Source: Microbacterium croceum (GTDB lineage Bacteria; Actinomycetota; Actinomycetes; Actinomycetales; Microbacteriaceae). Taken from it: DNA of 64,000 nt. A program made the translations under genes and the position numbers. The DNA lies in assembly GCF_023091245.1 (NCBI RefSeq), contig NZ_JAHWXN010000001.1, positions 372,001 through 436,000 of the forward strand, read 5' to 3'. Below are positions 1-6,971 of the stretch, in pieces (positions within the stretch are counted from its first letter, which is position 1; each line of letters starts with the position of its first letter). Below the pieces are notes generated by a model. The model made no database searches. It saw nothing but the letters and a program-made list of their open reading frames with translations, and was not told where the DNA came from.

Positions 1-259
1 GGATGCCGGTGACCATGCCCGCGATGAGACCGAACGCAGCCTGGAGGATCGAAGACCAGCGGGACCCGGCGGGAAGCACGAGCCAGGCGGCCAGAATCTG
101 CACCAGCGAGGTCACGAACACGAAGCCGCTGAACACGGCCAGCCCGACCGGAGCCGAATGGTCGGACGAGAAGGTGATCATCAGCGCCGCGGCGGCTGCG
201 ATCAGCGCGCGCAACAGCTGGATGTGACGCACGGTGAACGCGCGGGCAGGGGCAGACAT
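1..259 (-). CDS. Small multi-pass membrane protein, 3' end cut off
   Basis: Reading leftward from an ATG at 259, the frame stays open to the window edge (86 codons seen). It shows three hydrophobic stretches at about residues 14-32, 38-62 and 72-86 after a short basic N-terminus, so it is an integral membrane protein. I recognise no catalytic motif. Small membrane proteins of this style are common hypotheticals in Microbacteriaceae; the function is unknown. It is divergent from the HTH gene at 585, and the 325-bp gap between them carries a long palindrome (361-411). Confidence 0.75.
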   Translation of the reverse strand, partial: MSAPARAFTVRHIQLLRALIAAAAALMITFSSDHSAPVGLAVFSGFVFVTSLVQILAAWLVLPAGSRWSSILQAAFGLIAGMVTGI

Positions 260-584
260 GACGATGCAGAGTCCTCCGGGATGTTCCCCCCAGTCTACGC
301 GGGGGCACAGGGCGCATCCGCCGGGTCCCGGGGCGGGGCGCAGAGTGCCACGCGGGTCTGTTCGTGAGGCCCGGCCGATCTCTCCCCAGACGGATCGCCG
401 GGCCTCACGAAATACGCAGCGAGGGGGGCGTCGCCGCGTCAGGCTGCTCGTTCGCAAGGTCGGGCACCCTGCCTGCGTCGAGTCAGCCGGCGACCCCACA
501 CCTCACCCCGTCCCTTGAGGTGCACGCGTGCGGTCGTAAGCTCATTTTAGAGACGTCGTCTTCACATACCGGAGGGGGTCTGTG
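260..584. other. Intergenic region between divergent genes, with a long palindrome
   Basis: I see no convincing gene in these 325 bp. The region should hold the promoters of both flanking divergent genes. It contains the 15-bp perfect inverted repeat at 361-411, and near its right end an AT-richer patch (about 541-570) followed by the ribosome binding site GGAGGGGG at 571-578 for the gene at 585. Confidence 0.6.
361..411. repeat. Perfect 15-bp inverted repeat (hairpin or operator)
   Basis: TTCGTGAGGCCCGGC (361-375) is exactly complementary to GCCGGGCCTCACGAA (397-411). After a one-base bulge, GATC pairs with GATC further in, leaving a loop of about 12 nt. It lies between divergent genes, so it is unlikely to be an ordinary terminator. 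It could be an operator or one of this chromosome's dispersed palindromes. Confidence 0.7.
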
Positions 585-1496
585 ATGAGTATCGGAAGCG
601 ACTCGAAGGAGACCGGCGCCGATCCCTTCGCCGGCGCGCTCCGAGACGCCATCAGCGCCAAGCAGATCACGCTGTCGAGGCTGCAGGAGAGGTTGCGCGC
701 ACGAGGGAACCGGGTGTCGCTCGCGACGCTGAGCTACTGGCGCTCGGGCGCACGCCGTCCGGAGGGGGCGCAGTCGCTGGCGGCCGTGGCCGACCTCGAG
801 AGCCTGCTCGATCTCGACCAGGGCTTCCTGACCAAGTTCCTCGGACCGACGAATCGCACGGGACCTCTCGGCCCGAGCCGGTTCCCGATCGATGAGCAGG
901 CGATCGAACGCGCCGCACGAGACGCCTACGCGGCACTCGGCGCGCCATACCCCGACATGTCCCGAGAAGTCACCACCCACTCGGTGACGGATGTGGATGC
1001 CGATGGCAACGTGGCGTTCTGCAGCACGCGCAGCATCGTGCAGTCCACGAGCGGCACGATCACCGCGACGCCGTTCCTCGAGCTCACGCCCGGCGTGAAC
1101 ACCCCTGCGCCCCTCATCTCGGCGGTGTCGGGCGGAAGGATCTCGGCACGGTACTCGCACCCCAGCGGCGAGGTGCACGGCGTGCTGTTCGAGTTCGATG
1201 CTCCGGTGACCGCGCCGAAGACGACCGTGGTGGAGTGGTCGATCTCGTATCCGCCCGACTATCCGACGATGCGCGAGACGGGGCACGCCGTAGCGCGCCA
1301 GTGCCGCGAGCTGCTGGTGTGGACCCGCTTCCACCCCGACGCCCTGCCCGACTGGTGCGAGGAGCGCATCGAGACCCCGACGGGCACGACGGTCGCCGAG
1401 ATGACGCTCGATGGCGGCACCTCGGTGCACCAGGTACGACGAGCCTTCGGTCCCGGCGCGATCGAGCTGGCGTGGGGATACGGCCCGCGGGGCTGA
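585..1496 (+). CDS. HTH DNA-binding protein with a large uncharacterised C-terminal domain
   Basis: 303 aa. Residues about 13-80 read as an XRE/lambda-repressor-like helical domain: a short arm, an RLQERLRARG helix, SLATLSYWRSGARRPEG as the recognition region, then LAAVADLESLLDL. The rest (about 100-303) has no motif I recognise; it is rich in beta-type segments, has a few Cys and Trp, and resembles no standard ligand domain. ATG 585 is preferred over GTG 582 because GGAGGGGG at 571-578 gives normal spacing. It is monocistronic and convergent with the rhodanese gene. DNA binding is inferred; its targets are unknown. Confidence 0.75.
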   Translation: MSIGSDSKETGADPFAGALRDAISAKQITLSRLQERLRARGNRVSLATLSYWRSGARRPEGAQSLAAVADLESLLDLDQGFLTKFLGPTNRTGPLGPSRFPIDEQAIERAARDAYAALGAPYPDMSREVTTHSVTDVDADGNVAFCSTRSIVQSTSGTITATPFLELTPGVNTPAPLISAVSGGRISARYSHPSGEVHGVLFEFDAPVTAPKTTVVEWSISYPPDYPTMRETGHAVARQCRELLVWTRFHPDALPDWCEERIETPTGTTVAEMTLDGGTSVHQVRRAFGPGAIELAWGYGPRG

Positions 1497-1509
1497 ACCC
1501 GACTGCCGC

Positions 1510-2346
1510 TCAGCCGGGCTGGTCGCCGGTCGCGATCGGGCGACCGGGCGTGTTCGACCACTGGCTCCACGATCCGGGGAAGACCTTCGCCTCGATGCCG
1601 ACCTCGTCGAGCACGAGCGCGGTGTGCGCGGCGGTGATGCCCGAGCCGCAGTACGCCGCAACCGAGGAACCGGGGGTCACCCCGACGCTCGCGAAGGTCT
1701 TCAGCACCGTGATGCGGTCGAGCACCTTGCCCTCCGGGTCCAGGTGCAGCCCTGTCGGCAGGTTCACCGCACCGGGGATGTGACCCGCCACCGGGTCGAG
1801 CGGCTCGGTGTCGCCGCGGTAGCGCTCAGGGGCGCGCACGTCGAGCAGCACACCGGATGCCGGGAACGCGGCGGCTTCGTCGATCGTCAGCGCCTGGCCG
1901 CCGATCTCGTCGAGGACGACGTCTCCGACTTCGGGGGTCACATCGTCGGTGGCGACCGGCAGTCCCGCCGCCGTCCACGAGCGGATGCCGCCCGCGAGCA
2001 CACGCACGTCGACGCCGGCCTGCCGCAGGAGCCACCAGGCCCGCGCCGCCGCGAGCCCCTTCGCGTCGTCGTACGCGACCACGACATCGCCTGCACGGAC
2101 GCCCCAGCGCCGCGCTGCGGTCTGCAGCGTCTCGGTCGATGGCAGCGGATGCCGCCCCTCGGAGGGCTCGCCGTGAGTCGACAGCTCAGTGTCGAGTGGC
2201 ACGTACACGGCACCGGGAATGTGACCTTCGAGGTAGTCCGCGTGCCCGTCGGGACGATCCAGACGCCACCGCACGTCGAGCACGCGCACGGATGCGCCTT
2301 CGGCCAGCAGTTCGTTCAGCTCATCGACGGTCGTGAAGTTGGTCAT
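1510..2346 (-). CDS. sseA: Thiosulfate/3-mercaptopyruvate-type sulfurtransferase (tandem rhodanese)
   Basis: 278 aa with two rhodanese domains (about 8-125 and 150-270). The catalytic loop of the second domain is CGSGITA with the active Cys at about residue 233. In the first domain the matching position is Asp (AYDDAKG), as expected for the inactive structural half. Domain-boundary motifs GHIPGAVYVP and GHIPGAVNLP are both present. The enzyme moves sulfane sulfur from thiosulfate or mercaptopyruvate to cyanide or thiol acceptors in the cytosol. The CGSGxTA loop is the usual thiosulfate signature, but the preferred donor cannot be settled from sequence. The next gene (2463) is divergent. Confidence 0.9.
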   Translation of the reverse strand: MTNFTTVDELNELLAEGASVRVLDVRWRLDRPDGHADYLEGHIPGAVYVPLDTELSTHGEPSEGRHPLPSTETLQTAARRWGVRAGDVVVAYDDAKGLAAARAWWLLRQAGVDVRVLAGGIRSWTAAGLPVATDDVTPEVGDVVLDEIGGQALTIDEAAAFPASGVLLDVRAPERYRGDTEPLDPVAGHIPGAVNLPTGLHLDPEGKVLDRITVLKTFASVGVTPGSSVAAYCGSGITAAHTALVLDEVGIEAKVFPGSWSQWSNTPGRPIATGDQPG

Positions 2347-2462
2347 GCTGCGAGGCTACCCAGTCGCCGCCGGCATCCGTCCTGCATGACCCTTTCTGAC
2401 GCCGAGCGTCCTCTCCGGCGAGAGTATGCTCGATCCGGCGCCGTCGAGAAAGGGCCCCTTCC

Positions 2463-3350
2463 ATGCCCTCCACTCTGCGTTGGATGCGTCTGAGGCCCCA
2501 GGAGACCGCGCTCATCGCGATCACCGCGATCTGGGGCAGCACCTTCCTGCTCGTGCACTGGGCGATGCAGCATTCCGGGCCCTGGTTCTTCGTCGGCATC
2601 CGGTTCCTCGTCGCCGGTGTCATCAGCGTCGTGATCTTCCGACGGGTGCTGCGCGGCATCCGCTGGCCTGACATCGGAGCCGGCGTCGCGATCGGAGTGA
2701 TGATCTATCTCGGCTACGGCCTGCAGACCGTCGGCTTGCAGACGATCGACAGCAGCACCTCGGCCTTCATCACCGCGATGTACGTGCCGATGGTGCCGTT
2801 CGCGCAGTGGGCGGTGTTCCGCAAACGCCCGCCCGCCATGGCCTTCGTCGGCGCCGGGCTCGCGTTCGTCGGGCTGATGCTCATCGCCGGACCCGACGCC
2901 CTGACGCTGACGTTGGGCGCCGGTGAGATCGCGACCATGCTCAGCACCCTGCCGATCGCCGCGGAGATCATCCTGATCAGCGTGTTCGCCGGCAAGATCG
3001 ACCTCGGACGCATCACGATCGTCCAGCTGCTCACGGCGGGAGTCCTGGGTCTGCTCACGATGCCGGTGGCCGGGGAGAGCGTGCCGGAGTTCTCGTGGAT
3101 CTGGGTCGGCTGCGCGGTGGGGCTGGGGGCGGCGAGCTGCATCATCCAGCTCACGATGAACTGGGCGCAGAAGTCGGTCTCGCCCACGCGGGCCACCATC
3201 ATCTATGCGGGAGAGCCTGTCTGGGCGGGGGTCATCGGACGTATCGCTGGAGAGCGCCTGCCCGCCACGGCGCTGATCGGCGGAGGGCTCGTCGTGCTCG
3301 GCATCCTTGCCAGCGAGCTGAAGCTCGTGCGTCGGCGCGCGCGGGAGTAG
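2463..3350 (+). CDS. DMT-family (EamA) transporter
   Basis: 295 aa with about ten hydrophobic segments in two homologous halves (each an EamA domain). It opens with the family-typical ETALIAITAIWGSTFL and ends in a short basic cytoplasmic tail. EamA/RhaT-type carriers export small metabolites or amino acids; the substrate cannot be told. A TATGCT -10 like hexamer lies at 2426-2431, 32 bp before ATG 2463. It stands just before ribA and the MarR gene on the same strand, so read-through into ribA is possible (56-bp gap). Confidence 0.88.
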   Translation: MPSTLRWMRLRPQETALIAITAIWGSTFLLVHWAMQHSGPWFFVGIRFLVAGVISVVIFRRVLRGIRWPDIGAGVAIGVMIYLGYGLQTVGLQTIDSSTSAFITAMYVPMVPFAQWAVFRKRPPAMAFVGAGLAFVGLMLIAGPDALTLTLGAGEIATMLSTLPIAAEIILISVFAGKIDLGRITIVQLLTAGVLGLLTMPVAGESVPEFSWIWVGCAVGLGAASCIIQLTMNWAQKSVSPTRATIIYAGEPVWAGVIGRIAGERLPATALIGGGLVVLGILASELKLVRRRARE

Positions 3351-3406
3351 CCTCCGAATCTCGGCGCGTCCGGGAATACTCCGGCGGATGCCGCGTTGCA
3401 CCCCAC

Positions 3407-4066
3407 ATGATTGAAACTTCAACCGTCGCTCCGGTCGCCACGGAGCGCACCCGCGTCCGCGTGCCGCTGCGTTTCGGCGATGGCTTCTCCACCACGGCCG
3501 ACGTCGTGACCTTCGACGGACTGGTCGACGGACGTGAGCACCTGCTGCTCGGACTCGGGGACTGGCGCGCCGCGCTCGATCGCGCGGCCGACGGCGGCGA
3601 CGCACCCCTCGTGCGCCCCCACAGCGAGTGCCTGACCGGCGACGTCTTCGGCTCAGAGCGCTGCGACTGCGGCCCCCAGCTGCGCGAAGCCGTGGAGCGG
3701 ATCGCGGCAGAAGGCGGCTTCCTGCTCTACCTGCGCCAGGAGGGACGCGGCATCGGCCTGTACGCCAAGCTCGACGCGTACGCACTGCAGGATGCGGGCC
3801 TCGACACCTACGAGGCGAACGTCGCCCTCGGGCACGGCGAGGACGAGCGCGACTACACGGTCGCCGCGCAGATGCTGCGCGCGGTGGGCACCGACGCGAT
3901 CCGCCTGCTGAGCAACAACCCCGACAAGGCCGTGCAGCTCGAGGCACTCGGCATCCGAGTCACCGAGCGGGTGCGCACCGAGGTGCACCTGTCCGAGTCG
4001 AACTCCCGCTACCTGCAGGCCAAGCGGGACCACACGGCACACACGCTCGACCTGTCAGCAGCGTGA
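3407..4066 (+). CDS. ribA: GTP cyclohydrolase II
   Basis: 219 aa, first step of riboflavin synthesis: GTP to 2,5-diamino-6-ribosylamino-4-pyrimidinone 5'-phosphate plus formate and pyrophosphate. The Zn ligands are visible as C75 with C86 and C88 (SEC, then ERCDCG). The RQEGRGIGL nucleotide-binding stretch is at about 110-118, and the LLSNNPDK motif is present. It is a stand-alone RibA, not fused to RibB. Start ATG 3407 gives normal length; the open frame extends further upstream but overlaps the EamA gene. A MarR gene follows after 17 bp, so the two are probably co-transcribed. No FMN riboswitch is apparent upstream. Confidence 0.92.
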   Translation: MIETSTVAPVATERTRVRVPLRFGDGFSTTADVVTFDGLVDGREHLLLGLGDWRAALDRAADGGDAPLVRPHSECLTGDVFGSERCDCGPQLREAVERIAAEGGFLLYLRQEGRGIGLYAKLDAYALQDAGLDTYEANVALGHGEDERDYTVAAQMLRAVGTDAIRLLSNNPDKAVQLEALGIRVTERVRTEVHLSESNSRYLQAKRDHTAHTLDLSAA

Positions 4067-4083
4067 CACTTCTGGAGGAGACC

Positions 4084-4557
4084 ATGACCGCGGAGCCGCG
4101 GCACCCGCGTCGCCTCGACGACGCCGAGATGGCGACCTGGCTCCCCGTCATCCGCTTCGTCCAGCTGCTGCCGCAGGTGCTCGACCGCACGCTCAAGGAC
4201 GAGGTAGGCCTGAACCACGCCCGCTACGCGATCATGGTGACCCTCGCCGGGCAGAACGACGGCGCCGTGACCATGACCGAGCTCGCCCGCATCGCCGGGC
4301 TGAGCCGGTCGCGCCTGAGCCATGCGCTGGACTCGCTCGAGGAGCGCGGCTGGGTCAGCCGCACCTCGTGCCGCACCGACAAGCGCACGCTCTCGGCCAC
4401 GTTGACGCCGGAGGGCAGGGAAATGCTGCGCACCGCCGCCCCCGTGCACGTGGATCAGGTGCGCGAGCTGGTGCTCGATCCGCTGAGCCCCGAGGAGCGC
4501 GACCAGCTCGGTGCGATCCTCGGCAAGCTGCTGCCCGGCGTGACCGCAGCGCTGTAG
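4084..4557 (+). CDS. MarR-family transcriptional regulator
   Basis: 157 aa winged-helix protein. The helix-turn-helix is at about 58-85 (MTELARIAGLSRSRLSHALDSL) and the wing around RTDKRTLSATLTPEGREML, both classical for MarR. A good GGAGGAG precedes ATG 4084. It follows ribA closely and may be co-expressed with it, or control a neighbour such as the EamA transporter; no ligand can be inferred. Confidence 0.88.
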   Translation: MTAEPRHPRRLDDAEMATWLPVIRFVQLLPQVLDRTLKDEVGLNHARYAIMVTLAGQNDGAVTMTELARIAGLSRSRLSHALDSLEERGWVSRTSCRTDKRTLSATLTPEGREMLRTAAPVHVDQVRELVLDPLSPEERDQLGAILGKLLPGVTAAL

Positions 4558-4606
4558 GCGCCTGACCGTTCTGCTCCGGCGCCTGACCGTTCTGCTCTGA
4601 GCAGAA
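4557..4606 (+). promoter_or_regulatory. Tandem 20-bp repeat ending in a perfect PopR-like operator
   Basis: GGCGCCTGACCGTTCTGCTC occurs at 4557-4576 and again at 4578-4597. The second copy continues into TTCTGCT-CTG-AGCAGAA (4590-4606), a perfect 7-3-7 palindrome; the first copy supplies an isolated half-site (4569-4575). The layout matches the TTCTGCC-N3-GGCAGAA box I recall for Streptomyces PopR. It sits 40 bp before the regulator gene at 4646, which suggests autoregulation, and a related box lies before the clpP pair. Confidence 0.7.
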
Positions 4607-4645
4607 ACCCTCGAACCCGCCGGATGCCGCGGATTATCGTGAGGC

Positions 4646-5011
4646 ATGGCCGACATCGTCCCGTTCCCGCGCGCACCGCGCCCCGCTCGCCCCCGCCTCA
4701 GCGACCCAGAGCCGCTCTGGCGCCACCTGCTCGGCGACCAGCTGCGCCGTCGACGACATGACCGCGACGAGACGCTCACCGAGACCGCCGAGAAGGCCGG
4801 CGTCTCACCGCAGTACCTCTCCGAGGTCGAGCGCGGACGCAAGGAGCCGTCGAGCGAGATGATCGCCGCGATCGCCGGGGCGCTCGACACCAGCCTGATC
4901 GAGCTGACCAGCGCCGTGGCAGACGAGCTGCGATCGACCGCGGTCCCGGCATCCGCTGCGGTGTCGGTGTCGGTGTCGGTGTCGCGCCAGGCGTTCGCGC
5001 TCGCGGCCTGA
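4646..5011 (+). CDS. PopR/ClgR-like XRE regulator of clp genes
   Basis: 121 aa. The HTH at about 30-85 contains VSPQYLSEVERGRKEPSSEM, the hallmark of actinobacterial ClgR/PopR proteins. A flexible tail follows with SVSVSVS (encoded by four GGTGTC hexamers), ending FALAA, an ssrA-like terminal LAA. In Streptomyces, ClgR and PopR are short-lived because ClpP removes them through two terminal Ala. By inference this protein activates the convergent clpP pair at 5068-6272 and is itself a Clp substrate. TATCGT (4635-4640) is five bases before the ATG, so the mRNA may be leaderless. Confidence 0.8.
   Translation: MADIVPFPRAPRPARPRLSDPEPLWRHLLGDQLRRRRHDRDETLTETAEKAGVSPQYLSEVERGRKEPSSEMIAAIAGALDTSLIELTSAVADELRSTAVPASAAVSVSVSVSRQAFALAA
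4960..4983 (+). repeat. In-frame hexamer repeat (GGTGTC)x4
   Basis: Four perfect GGTGTC units lie inside the PopR-like gene and encode alternating Val-Ser between the HTH domain and the ALAA tail. Copy change would lengthen or shorten the linker without a frameshift. The same hexamer (as GACACC) is expanded at 23531-23569. Confidence 0.85.
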
Positions 5012-5067
5012 GCCGCGGCATCCGCTCTCGGCCTCTCACGCGGTGCCGGCGCGCGACCGGCAGGGAG

Positions 5068-5661
5068 TCAGTCCCCGCGCGCGCCGAGCACCGTGTCGAT
5101 CAACCCGTACTCCCGCGCCGCCGAGGCGGTGAACACCCGGTCGCGGTCGGTGTCGGCCCGCAGCTCGGCCACCGTGCGTCCGCTGTGCCTGGCGAGGATC
5201 TCCTCCATGTCGCTGCGCACCCGCACCACCTCGTCGGCCGCGAGGATCAGGTCGGGGATCGCGCCGCGCGACTGACCGGCCGGCTGGTGCAGCACGATCC
5301 GCGCATGGGCGAGCGCCGCCCGCTGCCCCGGCGCACCCGCCGCGACCAGCAGTGCCGCGGGCCCGATCGCCTGTCCGACGCAGGTCGTCGCGACGGCCGG
5401 ACGGATGTGCTGCAGGGTGTCGTAGATCGCCAGCGCTGCACCGGGGTCGCCGCCCTCGCTGTTGATGGAGAACTGGATGCCGGCCTCGGGACTGTCGGCA
5501 TCCAGGTGCAGCAGCTGCGCGATCAGCGCGTTCGCGACCCCCGCGTCGATGCCGGTGCCCAGGTAGATCACGCGCTCGGCGAGCAGGTGCGAGTAGACGT
5601 CCATGATGCGTTCCCCGCGCGGATGCTGCGCGATCACGTTCGGGATCGTGTAGCCGCTCAT
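5068..5661 (-). CDS. ClpP-like subunit lacking the catalytic serine
   Basis: 197 aa with the ClpP fold along its whole length: INSEGGDPGAALAIYDTLQ, ARIVLHQP with the catalytic His, and REYGLID near the end. At the nucleophile, however, the usual GQAASMGA reads GQAIGPAA, so Ser is replaced by Gly. Confirmed on the bases: codons are GGA CAG GCG ATC GGG CCC. The His and the downstream Asp region (DTDRDRVF) remain. It is probably a ClpR-like non-catalytic ring partner of the gene just upstream, with which it overlaps by 4 bp (ATGA), implying coupled translation at near-equal amounts. The substrate-docking ATPase is not encoded nearby. Confidence 0.85.
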   Translation of the reverse strand: MSGYTIPNVIAQHPRGERIMDVYSHLLAERVIYLGTGIDAGVANALIAQLLHLDADSPEAGIQFSINSEGGDPGAALAIYDTLQHIRPAVATTCVGQAIGPAALLVAAGAPGQRAALAHARIVLHQPAGQSRGAIPDLILAADEVVRVRSDMEEILARHSGRTVAELRADTDRDRVFTASAAREYGLIDTVLGARGD

Positions 5662-6272
5662 GCGCCGACCCCCAGTCCGACGCGGGCTCGCCTGCGGGGC
5701 ATGACCTCGTCGATCGAGGAGACGATGCCGTCGATGAACCCGTAGTCCAGCGCCTGGCCGGCTGTATACCAGCGGTCGTGCAGCGAGTCCTCGAAGATCC
5801 GCTCGACGGGCTGCCCGGTGTCGGCGGCGATGAGTCCCAGCACGGTGTCGCGCATGTGGCGGAGGTCGTCGGCCTGGGTCTCTATCTCGCCGGCGGACCC
5901 ACCGATGCCCGCCGATCCCTGGTGCATCAGGATGCGCGCGTGGGGCAGCGCCCGCCGCTTGCCGTGCGTGCCAGCCGACAGCAGGAACTGTCCCGCGCTG
6001 CACGCGAGACCGAGCGCGAGGGTGGCGACGTCGTTGGGGATCAGCCGCATGATGTCGCGGATGGCCAGCATCGACGGCACGGAGCCGCCGGGCGAGTGGA
6101 TCCAGAGCGCGATGTCGGTGGCGGGGTCCTCGGCCGACAGCGTGAGCAGCTGCGTCATGAGCAGCGTGCCGTTGTCGTCGTCGAGGGCACCGTCGAGCAC
6201 GAGCACCCGCTCGTGGAACAGCGCGCGGCGGGCCTCGGGCCCGAACTGCGGGATGGGGTTGTCTTCGCTCAT
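5658..6272 (-). CDS. clpP: ClpP-family serine protease subunit
   Basis: 204 aa. The nucleophile Ser is present in LGLACSAGQFLLSAG (aligned with CIGQAASMGAFLLAAG), His in ARILMHQ and Asp in the SLHDRWYTAGQALDYG region, so the triad is complete. Start ATG 6272 is preferred to ATG 6293 because TGAGGG lies just before it; the upstream start would add seven residues. First gene of a two-gene operon with the Ser-less paralogue. This pair differs from a housekeeping clpP1P2 operon in having no clpX or tig beside it and in its convergent PopR-like regulator; it resembles the conditional clpP3P4 operon of Streptomyces. Confidence 0.88.
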   Translation of the reverse strand: MSEDNPIPQFGPEARRALFHERVLVLDGALDDDNGTLLMTQLLTLSAEDPATDIALWIHSPGGSVPSMLAIRDIMRLIPNDVATLALGLACSAGQFLLSAGTHGKRRALPHARILMHQGSAGIGGSAGEIETQADDLRHMRDTVLGLIAADTGQPVERIFEDSLHDRWYTAGQALDYGFIDGIVSSIDEVMPRRRARVGLGVGA

Positions 6273-6311
6273 GCCCTCAGCATCCGCCGTCATCCGTCGC
6301 GGCGCACCCGA

Positions 6312-6343
6312 TTCTGCCCTGGGCTGTTCTGCCCCCAGCAGAC
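6312..6343 (-). promoter_or_regulatory. Two overlapping PopR-like boxes before the clpP pair
   Basis: TTCTGCC-CTG-GGCTGTT (6312-6328) runs into TTCTGCC-CCC-AGCAGAC (6327-6343). Both keep the left half exactly; the right halves match GGCAGAA at 4 and 5 of 7 positions. They lie 40-70 bp upstream of the first clpP gene and resemble the perfect box before the PopR-like gene (4590-4606). Confidence 0.6.
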
Positions 6344-6503
6344 GGATGCCGACCTCCTGCCCACCTCGCCCAGCCTCACCCCTCCTCGTCCTCCTCGCCC
6401 CCGCGACGTGCAGGGGCCCCGCGCACCCCGCGCGCGGCCCCGCGCACCTCCGTGAAAACTCGCCGTAACACCGCGGACTCATGCCACTCCTATGCTCGGG
6501 CAC

Positions 6504-6968
6504 ATGGCGAAGCAGAAGGCACCGGCGTGGTCGGAGGACGGACTCAACTTCCGCACCCGCAAGTGGGTGCGGCCCGAGGACCTCAACGCGAACGGGTCGC
6601 TGTTCGGCGGCAGCCTGCTGAAATGGATCGACGAGGAAGCCGCGATCTACGCGATCGTGCAGCTGGGCAACTACCGCGCGGTGACCAAGCACATCTCCGA
6701 GATCAACTTCGAGGCGTCCGCGGTGCAGGGTGACCTGATCGAGATCGGCCTGCAGGCCACGCACTTCGGGAACACCTCGCTCACGATGCGGGCGGTGGCG
6801 CGCAACATGATCACGCGCAAGCGCATCCTCACGATCGAGAAGATCGTGTTCGTGAGCCTCGACGAGGATGGCGTGCCGACCCCGCACGGCTACAGCGACA
6901 TCACCTACAACCGCGACCGCATGCCCACCGAGCGTCTGGCGACGGGCACCATCCGCCTCCCCGGCTGA
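6504..6968 (+). CDS. Hotdog-fold acyl-CoA thioesterase
   Basis: 154 aa, single hotdog domain. NANGSLFGGSLLKWIDEEAAIYA is split across the fold signature: the Asn/Gly-rich turn and the Asp of LLKWIDE that acts in acyl-CoA hydrolases of the YciA/BACH type, followed by VTKHISEINF. It probably hydrolyses acyl-CoA in the cytosol. ATG 6504 is chosen over 6492 because TATGCT at 6491-6496 fits a -10 box seven bases before it, pointing to a leaderless mRNA. Convergent with the PLP enzyme gene. Confidence 0.87.
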   Translation: MAKQKAPAWSEDGLNFRTRKWVRPEDLNANGSLFGGSLLKWIDEEAAIYAIVQLGNYRAVTKHISEINFEASAVQGDLIEIGLQATHFGNTSLTMRAVARNMITRKRILTIEKIVFVSLDEDGVPTPHGYSDITYNRDRMPTERLATGTIRLPG

Positions 6969-6971
6969 CTC

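Noticed and set aside
3351..3406. FMN riboswitch before ribA
   Set aside because: Only 56 bp and none of the RFN conserved stems.
2343..3947. Reverse-strand open frame of 534 codons
   Set aside because: Opposite the EamA and ribA genes, both with clear motifs; the translation is Arg/Asp-rich noise.
4960..4983. Hexamer tract considered as a phase-variation switch
   Set aside because: Units of 6 bp cannot shift the reading frame; only linker length can change.
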